A DNA stretch of 64,000 nucleotides, taken from contig NZ_CP102283.1 of the NCBI RefSeq assembly GCF_025150565.1, positions 434,001 to 498,000 on the forward strand, in the 5' to 3' direction. The notes under the pieces were generated by a model. That model saw only the letters and a list, made by a program, of their open reading frames with translations, was not told the DNA's origin and searched no databases. Position 1 is the stretch's first letter, and the number at the start of each line of letters is the position of its first letter. Position numbers and translations under genes: made by a program. Of the stretch, positions 35,086-43,521 are shown one piece after another. The stretch comes from Granulicatella adiacens ATCC 49175. GTDB taxonomy: Bacteria > Bacillota > Bacilli > Lactobacillales > Aerococcaceae.

Positions 35086-37326
35086 ATGGGTAAAACAAAA
35101 GGGCGTTTAACCCTACCAAGTGAATCTAATTTTTTAGAGCAAACAAAAGAATTACTCGAGCGTTGGGGTGCCGATGCCATTCGTGATAGTGACGGGACAA
35201 AGCTTGATGAGGCAACCAAACAATTAGATGCAAAAATTTATACGACGTATTTTGTAGCACGAAATCACAATGATTTTATTAAAGATTATATGGAAGAGTG
35301 CCAACAAATCTTCGTAATGTCTAAATTTTGGTTAGCAACAGAAGAAACATTAACGATTCCATTTATGGAAGGGTACTTTGAAGATCAAGTTCAACCAGAT
35401 TATGTGCATGATCCAAAAAAATATTGGGAAGTCATTGACCGTACAACAGGAGAAGTTGTTCCGGTAGAACGTTGGTCGATTAACCAAGAAAATAATACGG
35501 TTACGATTCAAGGGACAAAGCCTTTCCATGAATATACCGTGTCGTTCTTAGTGTATGCGATTTGGGATCCAACACAAATGTACAATCATATTACGAATAA
35601 CTGGGGAGATGTTCCTCATGATATTCCATTTGATGTACGTGGACCGCATTCAAATCAATTTATGCATGATTATTTAAAACAATGGTTAAAAGAGAATCCG
35701 GATACAGATGTGGTTCGTTTCACAACGTTCTTCTATCATTTCACATTGATTTTCAACAACTTAGGAAAAGAAAAATTTGTGGACTGGTTCGGATATGGTG
35801 CTAGCGTTTCAGTCGCAGCGCTAGAAGCTTTTGCCAAGGAAAAAGGCTATCGCTTAAGAGCCGAAGATATTGTGGATGAAGGGTATTACAACTCAACATT
35901 CCGTACACCAAGTAAAGCGTACTTAGACTATATCGACTTCATTCAAGCATTTGTTGCCAGAGAAGCCAAAAAACTAGTCGACGAAGTACACGATGCTGGT
36001 AAAGAAGCGATGATGTTCTTAGGAGATAACTGGATTGGAACTGAACCATATGGACCATACTTCGAACAAATCGGATTAGATGCAGTGGTTGGTTCTGTCG
36101 GCGGCGGAGCAACTCTTCGTATGATTTCAGATATTCCACACGTAAAATATACAGAAGGAAGATTCTTACCATACTTCTTCCCAGATGTATTCCGTGAAGG
36201 CAATGATCCTACGATTGAAGCCAATAAAAACTGGTTATCCGCAAGACGTGCGATCATGCGTAACCCTGTAGACCGTATCGGATACGGTGGTTATTTAAGT
36301 CTTGCATACAAATTCCCTAAATTTGTCGACTACATTGAACATGTAACAGATGAATTTAGAGAAATCTACGATATCGTTAAACATACAAAACCATATACTG
36401 GTTTGAAAGTTGCTATCTTAAACGCGTGGGGACGCTTAAGAACATGGCAATCACACATGGTAGCGCATGAACTTCCATATAAACAAATTTATTCTTACCT
36501 TGGAATTATGGAAGCATTAAGTGGCGCGAGTGTGGACGTAAGCTTTATCAGCTTTGACGATATTATTCATGGTGGAGTTCCAGAGGGTGTCGATGTCATC
36601 ATCAACGCGGGGGATGCCGGAACTTCATTTAGCGGTGGAGAGGTTTGGAAGAATGAGACACTCATTACACGGATTCGTGAATTCGTGTATAATGGTGGAG
36701 GATTTATCGGAGTTGGGGAACCAACAGCCGTTCATCACCAAGGAAGATTCTTCCAACTTGGAGATATTTTGGGCGTTGAAAGAGAAATGGGATATAGCCT
36801 TTCAACAGATAAATATTTTACTAAAGAATTGAAAGAGCACTTTATTATCGAAGATATTGAAGATGTTCATAAGATTGACTTTGGGGAAAATATTAAAAAC
36901 GTGTATGGCTTAACGAGTGCAACAGAAGTACTTGAGTTTAGCAATCCGAAAGTGAGCGCAGGAGGCGTTGAAGAAGGAATCGTTCTTCCAGCTAATGCCG
37001 AAGGAAAAGAATTCGGGGAAATCCACCTTGCAGCGAACCCATACGGAAAAGGTCGTGGGGTTTATATCGCAGGACTTCCATACACACCAGAAAACACAAG
37101 ATTATTAATGCGTGCGTTATTCTACGCAGCGAATAAAGAAAGTGAATTAACAAAATGGTATGCAAGTAATCCATTAGTCGAAGTACATGCTTATCCTGAA
37201 AAAGGAGTGTATGCGATTGTGAATAATACGAATGAAGCACAATCGACACTTGTTTATGATGGTGAAGGAGTATCTAGAGCAGTGGAACTTGAGCCAAGTG
37301 AAATTAGATGGGAGAAGATATCATGA
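35086..37326 (+). CDS. lnpA: GH112 1,3-beta-galactosyl-N-acetylhexosamine phosphorylase
   Basis: A cytoplasmic phosphorylase that splits lacto-N-biose or galacto-N-biose with phosphate into galactose 1-phosphate and the N-acetylhexosamine. Its 746 aa are near the family's usual length. MGKTKGRLTLPSESNF at the N-terminus, the DVVRFTTFFYHF block and Asp314 in FLGDNWIG, at the place of the catalytic acid in Bifidobacterium LnpA, support this. A beta-sheet C-terminal domain follows. GNB versus LNB preference cannot be read. The gene is preceded by GGAGGAG and followed by an ATGA-coupled small gene. No NahK or galT is next to it. Confidence 0.95.
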   Translation: MGKTKGRLTLPSESNFLEQTKELLERWGADAIRDSDGTKLDEATKQLDAKIYTTYFVARNHNDFIKDYMEECQQIFVMSKFWLATEETLTIPFMEGYFEDQVQPDYVHDPKKYWEVIDRTTGEVVPVERWSINQENNTVTIQGTKPFHEYTVSFLVYAIWDPTQMYNHITNNWGDVPHDIPFDVRGPHSNQFMHDYLKQWLKENPDTDVVRFTTFFYHFTLIFNNLGKEKFVDWFGYGASVSVAALEAFAKEKGYRLRAEDIVDEGYYNSTFRTPSKAYLDYIDFIQAFVAREAKKLVDEVHDAGKEAMMFLGDNWIGTEPYGPYFEQIGLDAVVGSVGGGATLRMISDIPHVKYTEGRFLPYFFPDVFREGNDPTIEANKNWLSARRAIMRNPVDRIGYGGYLSLAYKFPKFVDYIEHVTDEFREIYDIVKHTKPYTGLKVAILNAWGRLRTWQSHMVAHELPYKQIYSYLGIMEALSGASVDVSFISFDDIIHGGVPEGVDVIINAGDAGTSFSGGEVWKNETLITRIREFVYNGGGFIGVGEPTAVHHQGRFFQLGDILGVEREMGYSLSTDKYFTKELKEHFIIEDIEDVHKIDFGENIKNVYGLTSATEVLEFSNPKVSAGGVEEGIVLPANAEGKEFGEIHLAANPYGKGRGVYIAGLPYTPENTRLLMRALFYAANKESELTKWYASNPLVEVHAYPEKGVYAIVNNTNEAQSTLVYDGEGVSRAVELEPSEIRWEKIS

Positions 37327-37505
37327 ATCCTAAAGTAAAAAATTGGATCCGCTTCGTATTGATGTTGGTATTCTTTTATGTAGTTATTTTGGGGCATCAG
37401 ATGGTTGGAAAAGAAGGCGTTGCAACAATGCTTGTTGGTTTAGCTGGATTACTTCTCTTGCTATGGGATTACAATCGTCCGTACTCAAAATCGATGAAAC
37501 GGTAA
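37323..37505 (+). CDS. DUF6903-like small membrane protein
   Basis: A 60-aa protein with two hydrophobic segments (about 9-28 and 31-48) and a basic tail SKSMKR. A similar small protein is often found directly downstream of GH112 genes in Firmicutes. The function is unknown. The start ATG overlaps the phosphorylase stop (ATGA), so translation is coupled. It might help the importer or anchor the enzyme near the membrane, but that is speculation. Confidence 0.75.
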   Translation: MNPKVKNWIRFVLMLVFFYVVILGHQMVGKEGVATMLVGLAGLLLLLWDYNRPYSKSMKR

Positions 37506-37519
37506 TAAAACTTAACTAG

Positions 37520-37557
37520 GAACAGGGGCTTGTTTACAAACAAGCCCCTGTTCTTTT
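37520..37557 (+). terminator. Terminator of the GH112 operon
   Basis: GAACAGGGGCTTGTT pairs with AACAAGCCCCTGTTC, then TTTT. Confidence 0.9.
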
Positions 37558-37567
37558 GTGCATAAAC

Positions 37568-37814
37568 ACAATATTTAAAAATAAAATAGTGCAAACCAAA
37601 GGTTTGTGATTACTGCGATTCCTTGCAGATTCTTCTATAGTAGCTGTAAAAGGGGACCGGTTCGAGCCTGTAGTCTCTCACCTTTAAAGTTCAAAATGGG
37701 AGTAAGGGATAAATCCCCAACTCCCATTTATTCACCTTTAATCCTTTTTCCTTTTACTGCTACTATATGAATCTAGCAAGGATTCTCCGTAATCACAGTG
37801 CTTTTAAATATTGT
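37568..37814 (+). repeat. Structured intergenic repeat, copy E
   Basis: It follows the GH112 operon terminator. The farthest arms ACAATATTTAAAA (37568-37580) and TTTTAAATATTGT (37802-37814) are perfect complements. The main outer stem, 37606-37652 with 37750-37796, includes GTGATTAC/GTAATCAC and GTAAAAGG/CCTTTTAC. Hairpin 1 (37659-37682) has loop CCTGTAGT. Hairpin 2 (37694-37729) has the 10-bp stem AAATGGGAGT/ACTCCCATTT with a mismatch and GGG/CCC inside. Apart from a 5'-shifted joint (GGGGACCGG) it matches the family. Confidence 0.88.
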
Positions 37815-37865
37815 ATCTTGCGAAGAAAGTGGGATGGAAATCTGATAAATCTGATGGGAATTTGG

Positions 37866-37894
37866 TTTATTATAAGAGGAAAATAGCGTATAAT
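37866..37894 (+). promoter_or_regulatory. Promoter of tmk-darA-holB-yabA
   Basis: TTTATT (37866-37871), a 17-bp spacer and TATAAT (37889-37894). Confidence 0.55.
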
Positions 37895-37928
37895 AAAAAG
37901 AAGATATTGAAAGGGATGGAGGATAACT

Positions 37929-38576
37929 ATGGAAGGATTGTTTATTACAATGGAAGGGCCGGATGGTGCTGGGAAAACAACAGTCATCAATCAACTGATT
38001 CCTTTGTTACAAAAACATGCCTTAGTGGATATCGTTTCAACAAGAGAGCCTGGTGGAAGTCGTATCGCGGAAGATATTCGGAAAGTGATTCTGGATGTGA
38101 ATAATACCGAAATGGACGAAAGAACAGAAGCCATTTTATATGCAGCAGGACGCCGTCAGCACTTAAAAGATCGTATTTTACCGAATTTGGAAAAAGGGAA
38201 CATTGTATTTTGTGACCGATTTGTAGATAGTTCATTAGTATATCAAGGGGTTGCTCGTGGGATTGGAGTAGAGGAAGTAGCTGAACTGAATCGATTTGCC
38301 ACAGATGGACTTTCGCCGAGTACGACACTGTATTTAGATGTGCCTGCCGAAGTTGGTTTAGAGCGAATTCATAAAGCAAGAGGCAATCGTCAGTTTGACC
38401 GATTAGATCAAGAAGGATTGAGTTTCCATACGATGGTTCGAGAAGGGTATTTAGAATTACTAAAGAAATACCCTGAAAGAATGGTTTCCATTGATGCGAC
38501 TCAAACGATTGAAGAAGTGGTTAATGAGTGTTTCAAAGTATTAGTAGAACGTTACCCAAATTATTTTACAAGATAG
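37929..38576 (+). CDS. tmk: Thymidylate kinase
   Basis: Phosphorylates dTMP to dTDP for DNA synthesis (215 aa). P-loop EGPDGAGKTT, substrate motif STREPGG, VFCDRFVDSSLVYQG (DRY/F-type motif) and a lid rich in Arg are visible. It starts the conserved operon tmk-darA-holB-yabA. GGATGGAGG lies before the ATG. The recR gene that sits near tmk in many relatives is not in this window. Confidence 0.97.
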   Translation: MEGLFITMEGPDGAGKTTVINQLIPLLQKHALVDIVSTREPGGSRIAEDIRKVILDVNNTEMDERTEAILYAAGRRQHLKDRILPNLEKGNIVFCDRFVDSSLVYQGVARGIGVEEVAELNRFATDGLSPSTTLYLDVPAEVGLERIHKARGNRQFDRLDQEGLSFHTMVREGYLELLKKYPERMVSIDATQTIEEVVNECFKVLVERYPNYFTR

Positions 38577-38587
38577 GAGAATGAAAA

Positions 38588-38917
38588 ATGAAATTATTAA
38601 TTGCTATTGTACAAGATAAAGATGCACATTTATTAGGAGATGAGTTCGCACAAGCTAATATTCGTGCCACTCGTTTATCAACAACTGGGGGATTCCTACG
38701 AGCAGGAAATACAACTTTCCTTATCGGTATCGAAGAAGAAAGAGTGGATGAAGCATTGGACATCATTAAAGAAAACTGCCAATCACGTGAACAAATGACA
38801 ATTCCTCCTGTTCATATTGATAGCATGTTAGATAGCGCAATTGCTACACCTGTTTCTGTTCGAGTAGGTGGGGCTACGGTATTTGTTTTACCAGTAGACT
38901 CATTCTTACGTTTCTAA
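38588..38917 (+). CDS. darA: PII-like cyclic di-AMP receptor (DarA/PstA, DUF970)
   Basis: A trimeric signal protein of 109 aa that binds cyclic di-AMP. MKLLIAIVQDKDAHLLGDEF at the N-terminus, RATRLSTTGGFLRAGNTTFLIG and RVGGATVFVLPVDSF at the C-terminus match B. subtilis YaaQ/DarA. Its downstream target is not known. It keeps the conserved position between tmk and holB. GGAGA precedes the start and it is 11 nt after tmk. Confidence 0.95.
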   Translation: MKLLIAIVQDKDAHLLGDEFAQANIRATRLSTTGGFLRAGNTTFLIGIEEERVDEALDIIKENCQSREQMTIPPVHIDSMLDSAIATPVSVRVGGATVFVLPVDSFLRF

Positions 38918-38918
38918 G

Positions 38919-39878
38919 ATGAAAAAGAAGCAAGAAGCATTTATTCGTACCATTGATAATTTGCAATTCAGCCATGCCTATTTGTTCGAAGGAGCAAAAG
39001 GGATTGGAAAAGCAGAAATGGCGAAAGAAATTGCTAAAATACTAAACTGTACGAATCGAAGCGTTGGAGAAGGTGCTTGTCAGGTTTGCGAACATTGTCT
39101 GCGAATTGAGCATGGAAACTTTCCCGATTATATCGTTGTGGAGCCAGAAGGAACGACGATTAAAGTAAATCAAATCCGTGCCTTAAAGTCACAATTAACC
39201 AAAACAGCAATGGAATCGAGTGCAATTATTTGTGTGATTCATGCGGTAGATACATTGACTCCAGGTGCTGCCAATAGTTTACTAAAATTTTTAGAAGAAC
39301 CGACAGGAAACATTCACTTTATTTTATTGACGGAGCAATTGAGCAAAGTGCTCATTACCATTCAATCTCGTTGTCAAATTATCAGGTTTCAATCGAATCA
39401 AGAGGACACAGTGAATGGCCTTTTAAAGGAAAAAGGGGCCTCTAATGTGACCGCTCAATTAGTATCACAGTTAACTAATAGTGCCGATCAAGCCCTATTA
39501 TTACTTGAAAGTGAAAGCTTTGGACAAATCCGTCAAGAAAGTTGGAATTGGTTTGTTCGTATCTTTACGAATCGAGCGATGGCTTTTATTACGATTCAAT
39601 CACAAGTTCTTCCGCTGTTAGTTTCTAAAGTGGAAAGTGAGCAATTTTTAACGTTATTGCAACTCTATATACGTGATGCACTTCTTTGTGCGCAAGGGCT
39701 AGAAGGGCAACTGATTCAAAGTGATAAGATAGCAACCGTAAAAACCATTGCTGGAAAACTGAGTGTGAAGCAATGGATTCAAGAACATGAAAAAATGACA
39801 AAGGCTCTCTCCAAAATACAATCAAATGTAGGAGTTCAGGCCGTATTAGAACAATGGGTTTTACAAATCCCAAAATGA
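38919..39878 (+). CDS. holB: DNA polymerase III subunit delta-prime
   Basis: A clamp-loader subunit of 319 aa. The N-terminal AAA+ domain has EGAKGIGKAEMAKEIA and the zinc module GACQVCEHCLRIEHG, then SLLKFLEEPTG and TIQSRCQIIRF. The C-terminal half is less conserved, as is normal for delta-prime. It begins 1 nt after the darA stop. The ricT (yaaT) gene that lies between holB and yabA in B. subtilis is missing here. Confidence 0.94.
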   Translation: MKKKQEAFIRTIDNLQFSHAYLFEGAKGIGKAEMAKEIAKILNCTNRSVGEGACQVCEHCLRIEHGNFPDYIVVEPEGTTIKVNQIRALKSQLTKTAMESSAIICVIHAVDTLTPGAANSLLKFLEEPTGNIHFILLTEQLSKVLITIQSRCQIIRFQSNQEDTVNGLLKEKGASNVTAQLVSQLTNSADQALLLLESESFGQIRQESWNWFVRIFTNRAMAFITIQSQVLPLLVSKVESEQFLTLLQLYIRDALLCAQGLEGQLIQSDKIATVKTIAGKLSVKQWIQEHEKMTKALSKIQSNVGVQAVLEQWVLQIPK

Positions 39879-39897
39879 AGAAAGAGGAGGTGCGTGA

Positions 39898-40242
39898 ATG
39901 CCAAATAGACAGTTATATGATCGAATTGAGAAATTAACGAAACAAACATTATTGCAACTGCATGAGTTAGAGCAGATTTCTTTGGAATTACAAAAGGTCA
40001 TAGAAGAAAATCATAATTTGATTATGGAAAATCACCACTTGAAAGATCGCTTGGATGCGATGAATTCAAGCACGCACATCTCGAATCAAGTCGTTGAGAA
40101 AAAAGAACGTAGTCAATCTGTGATTAATTTAGAGAATATTTATAATCAAGGGTTCCATATTTGTAATTTATATTATGGAAAACGTAGAGAAAATGACGAG
40201 AATTGCATGTTTTGCACCGAAATCTTATTTGGTGAACATTAA
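39898..40242 (+). CDS. yabA: Replication initiation control protein YabA
   Basis: Limits DnaA activity by binding DnaA and the sliding clamp (114 aa). The N-terminal half is a coiled coil (KLTKQTLLQLHELEQISLEL and after). The C-terminus carries a zinc-binding HIC...CMFC module. GAGGAGG lies 6 nt before the ATG. In B. subtilis it is followed by yabB-yazA-yabC; here three unrelated genes follow and those three are found in reverse orientation beyond them. Confidence 0.93.
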   Translation: MPNRQLYDRIEKLTKQTLLQLHELEQISLELQKVIEENHNLIMENHHLKDRLDAMNSSTHISNQVVEKKERSQSVINLENIYNQGFHICNLYYGKRRENDENCMFCTEILFGEH

Positions 40243-40293
40243 ATCTTGGAAGAAAGCAAGATAGTCATAGAAAATACCAATAAAGTCATCAAG

Positions 40294-40328
40294 AGAGCCT
40301 ATCGAAGGATAGGCTCTTTTGTTATAAT
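40294..40328 (+). terminator. yabA terminator overlapping the sulfatase promoter
   Basis: AGAGCCTATC (40294-40303) pairs with GATAGGCTCT (40308-40317), then TTTT. A -10 TATAAT (40323-40328) starts right in the T tract, so the promoter of the sulfatase cassette begins where the yabA transcript ends. The -35 is weak. Confidence 0.75.
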
Positions 40329-40365
40329 AAGAGTGACTTTGTTTTATAGATGGAGGATAAAAAAG

Positions 40366-41829
40366 ATGGTAAGACAAGATAAAAAACCAAATGTCATCTT
40401 AATTGTCGTGGACCAAATGCGTTCCGATGCATTGTCGATAAACCGCGAAGATGATTTAGTGGTTACACCAACATTAGATATGATGGCTAGTATGGGCTAT
40501 AACTTTGAAAATGCGTATTCTCCCGTACCAAGTTGCGTACCGGCAAGAGCAGCCCTTTTAACAGGGATGGATCAAGCTTCGAATGGTCGTGTAGGCTATG
40601 AGGATGAAGTTCCTTGGAACTATACGAACACCCTTCCTCAAACCTTTAAAGATTTAGGGTATCAAACGGAATGTATCGGGAAAATGCATGTGTATCCAAG
40701 TCGTAAACGATTAGGATTTGATCATGTTCTCTTACATGATGGGTATTTACATGTCGACCGTAAGTACAATAAAGCGTATGGAGAAACATTTGAACATTCG
40801 AGTGATTATTTAGACTGGATAAAAAAAGAACTTGGAAGCGATGCGGATATCATTGATGATGGAGCAAACTGTAATTCTTGGGATGTTCGTCCATTTGATT
40901 GGCCAGAAAAATATCATCCAACGAATTGGATTGTTAGCGAGAGTATTCGCTTCTTGAAGAGACGTGACCCAAGCGTTCCGTTTTTCTTGAAGATGTCGTT
41001 TGAGAAACCTCATGCGCCGTTAAATCCTCCTCAATACTTCTTTGATTTATATATGCAAAAGCTAGATGAAAATCTAGATTTACATATCGGAAACTGGGAA
41101 AAATTGGAAGAAAAAATTCCAAGTCTCTATGCGAAACGTGGCAAAATTCCTAAAGATGCTCAAAAGCGAATGATTGCTGCATATTATGCGTTAATCACCC
41201 ATATCGATAATCAATTAAGTCGCTTCCTAACAGCTGTGGAAGAGTTTGATTTATTAGAAAATACGATTTTTTGGTTTGTGAGTGACCACGGGGATCAATT
41301 AGGGGAACATTATTTATTTAGAAAAGGATATCCATACCAAGGAAGCATTAAAATTCCAGCATTCATTTTCGACCCAGGTAACTTAATCGCTGGGACTAAG
41401 AAGAGTGTTAAACAACTCATCAAGATTCAGGACGTATTCCCTTCACTTGTCGAGTTGGCAACAGGCAATACCGTACAAACCGATGGAAAGAGTGTACGTC
41501 AATTATTATTTGGTGAATTTGCAGGATGGCGAAACGAATTCCACGGTGAACATAGCCTAGGCGTTGATTCAAGCCAATATATTTTGACCGATGAATGGAA
41601 ATTTATCTGGTTCCCTGTGACAAACGAGTTCCAATTATTCCATATGACGGAAGATCCAAATGAAAAATGGAATCTGATTGCAGAAGAAAAATATACTTCA
41701 TTGATTCACGAATTTAAAGTGAAACTCGCTCGTTATTTGGAAGGACGAGAAGAGGGATTCGTTCAAGAGGGCAAACTTTGCCCAGTTCCATTAGAGAAAA
41801 TTGTGTCTACATTAAAAGGAGGAGAGTAG
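40366..41829 (+). CDS. Cytoplasmic type I sulfatase
   Basis: Removes sulfate esters from sulfated sugars or other substrates (487 aa). The motif CVPAR (Cys57 to Arg61) is the C-x-P-x-R signature, in which Cys becomes formylglycine. Metal-site motifs VVDQMRSD (Asp16) and SDHGDQLGEH (Asp307, His308) are present. No signal peptide is seen, so it must act inside on an imported substrate. ATG at 40366 is used because TGGAGG lies about 10 nt upstream and MVRQDKKPNVILIVVD is the conserved beginning. It is followed at 1 nt by its likely activating enzyme. Substrate not known. Confidence 0.92.
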   Translation: MVRQDKKPNVILIVVDQMRSDALSINREDDLVVTPTLDMMASMGYNFENAYSPVPSCVPARAALLTGMDQASNGRVGYEDEVPWNYTNTLPQTFKDLGYQTECIGKMHVYPSRKRLGFDHVLLHDGYLHVDRKYNKAYGETFEHSSDYLDWIKKELGSDADIIDDGANCNSWDVRPFDWPEKYHPTNWIVSESIRFLKRRDPSVPFFLKMSFEKPHAPLNPPQYFFDLYMQKLDENLDLHIGNWEKLEEKIPSLYAKRGKIPKDAQKRMIAAYYALITHIDNQLSRFLTAVEEFDLLENTIFWFVSDHGDQLGEHYLFRKGYPYQGSIKIPAFIFDPGNLIAGTKKSVKQLIKIQDVFPSLVELATGNTVQTDGKSVRQLLFGEFAGWRNEFHGEHSLGVDSSQYILTDEWKFIWFPVTNEFQLFHMTEDPNEKWNLIAEEKYTSLIHEFKVKLARYLEGREEGFVQEGKLCPVPLEKIVSTLKGGE

Positions 41830-41830
41830 C

Positions 41831-42682
41831 ATGAACTATATTCCTTTAAAAGCAGGCACTTTCCAAATGGGGGATACTGAAAATAGAGGATTTATTGAAG
41901 ATCACGAATCTCCTTGCGTGATAAAAGAAGTTCAAGCATTTGAAGTGGCTGAGACCACTGTAACAAATGAAGAGTTCAAACGATTTGTCGATGAGACAGG
42001 CTATCAAACAACAGCAGAACTTATCGGGGATTCTTACGTATTTCATTTGCTTGTCTCTCCAGAGAAAAGAGAAAACTATTCTCATGTATCGGGTTCTCCA
42101 TGGTGGCTGTTGGTTCCTGGGGCTTGTTGGAAGCATCCTTTTGGACCAGAGTCATCGATTGAAAATCTATTAGATCATCCAGTTGTTCATGTATCTCTTA
42201 AAGATGCGTTGGCTTATTGCGAGTGGGCTGGAGCTGGGCTTCCAACCGAAACGCAGTGGGAATATGCGGCGCGTGGTGGAACGTCCACTCAGTATCCATG
42301 GGGAGAAGAACTTGAACAAGATGGAATATACCATGCAAATACTTGGCAAGGAGAGTTTCCAAATCAAAATAGTGAATTAGATGGCTTTTTAGGAACGGCT
42401 CCTGTAAAGAGTTTTGAACCTAATGGATACGGCTTATATCAAATGATTGGGAATGTATGGGAGTGGTGCATAAACCATCGCGGGATTCCTTTTGAAGATA
42501 TCGAGGCAAATGCCAAAGCTCCTCTAAATCTTGAGGTAGAGTATGCCATTCGAGGTGGCTCGTTCTTATGTCATTGTTCTTATTGCAATCGATACCGTGT
42601 TGCAGCAAGAAATGGTTCTCCTTGGAATTCTACAGCGAGTCATTTAGGATTTAGATGTATTCGACCGCTCGGAGGGCAATAA
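41831..42682 (+). CDS. Formylglycine-generating enzyme (sulfatase-modifying factor)
   Basis: Oxidises the sulfatase active-site Cys to formylglycine using oxygen (283 aa). The family fold shows GTFQMGDTE, ETTVTNEEFKRFV, LPTETQWEYAARGG, GNVWEWC and the C-terminal active site RGGSFLCHCSYCNRYRVAAR. The two expected catalytic Cys are Cys247 and Cys252; a third Cys (249) lies between them, where the family usually has Asp, Arg or Lys. It sits directly after the sulfatase gene and before a TSUP exporter, so the three form a maturation and use cassette. Confidence 0.93.
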   Translation: MNYIPLKAGTFQMGDTENRGFIEDHESPCVIKEVQAFEVAETTVTNEEFKRFVDETGYQTTAELIGDSYVFHLLVSPEKRENYSHVSGSPWWLLVPGACWKHPFGPESSIENLLDHPVVHVSLKDALAYCEWAGAGLPTETQWEYAARGGTSTQYPWGEELEQDGIYHANTWQGEFPNQNSELDGFLGTAPVKSFEPNGYGLYQMIGNVWEWCINHRGIPFEDIEANAKAPLNLEVEYAIRGGSFLCHCSYCNRYRVAARNGSPWNSTASHLGFRCIRPLGGQ

Positions 42683-43468
42683 ATGCAACTCATTATTTAT
42701 AGCATCATTGTTTTATGTGCCACAATGATTGGAGCCATAACCGGATTAGGCGGTGGGATTATCATCAAACCTGCCTTTGATGTTGTGGGAATGGACACGA
42801 CGAGTATGATTAGCGTGTATTCTACGGTTGCGGTCTTTACAATGTGCTTAGTCTCTATTTACAAGAGAAGTAAATTAGGTTTTCAAGTGGATAAACACAT
42901 TGTATTTGGACTGGCATTCGGCTCCATTATCGGTGGGAAAATAGGAGATATTGTCTTTCTCCAAGCTGTTGAAATGATGGGGAATCAATTTGTCAGCATC
43001 ACTCAATCCATCATTTTGTTTGTGTTATTAGGAGGGATTATTTTATTCACTCTGAACAAAGAGAAGATTCAAACATTAACGGTTTCGAATCTAATAGCCA
43101 TTATCACTATTGGTCTATGCGTTGGAATCATTTCTGTCTATTTAGGAATCGGAGGGGGACCACTCAATATTGCTTTAATGGTATACTTCTTCTCCATGAA
43201 AGCAAAAGAAGCTGCGGCCTATTCAATTGTGATGATTTTCTTTGCACAAATGATGAAGATGACAACAGTGATTTATGAATTCGAAAACTATCAGTCTGTC
43301 TCCTTCATCATTCTAGCAATTGCGATATTTGCTGTGCTAGGTGGTTGGATTGGAACGAAAATTCAAGCCAGATTAACCCATGAAACGGTTGAAAGACTTT
43401 ATTTAGGACTAATGATGGTTCTTCTTATCATGACGGCTTTCAATGTATTTAAATTTATCGTAATATAA
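42683..43468 (+). CDS. TSUP-family (TauE/SafE) anion exporter
   Basis: A membrane protein of 261 aa with about eight hydrophobic segments. Two repeated Gly-rich motifs, GAITGLGGGIIIKPA and SVYLGIGGGPLNIALM, are the sign of the TauE/SafE family. Members export sulfite, sulfoacetate and similar anions. It starts immediately after the FGE stop, so in this operon it most likely exports sulfate or sulfite released by the sulfatase. That role is inferred from context. Confidence 0.85.
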   Translation: MQLIIYSIIVLCATMIGAITGLGGGIIIKPAFDVVGMDTTSMISVYSTVAVFTMCLVSIYKRSKLGFQVDKHIVFGLAFGSIIGGKIGDIVFLQAVEMMGNQFVSITQSIILFVLLGGIILFTLNKEKIQTLTVSNLIAIITIGLCVGIISVYLGIGGGPLNIALMVYFFSMKAKEAAAYSIVMIFFAQMMKMTTVIYEFENYQSVSFIILAIAIFAVLGGWIGTKIQARLTHETVERLYLGLMMVLLIMTAFNVFKFIVI

Positions 43469-43510
43469 AATACCGCCCAAGCAGGATGTGTGTGCTTGGG
43501 CGGTATTTTT
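43469..43510. terminator. Bidirectional terminator between the cassette and rsmI
   Basis: AATACCGCCCAAGCA pairs with TGCTTGGGCGGTATT, with A and T runs on either side. Confidence 0.9.
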
Positions 43511-43521
43511 GTCGAAGCATT

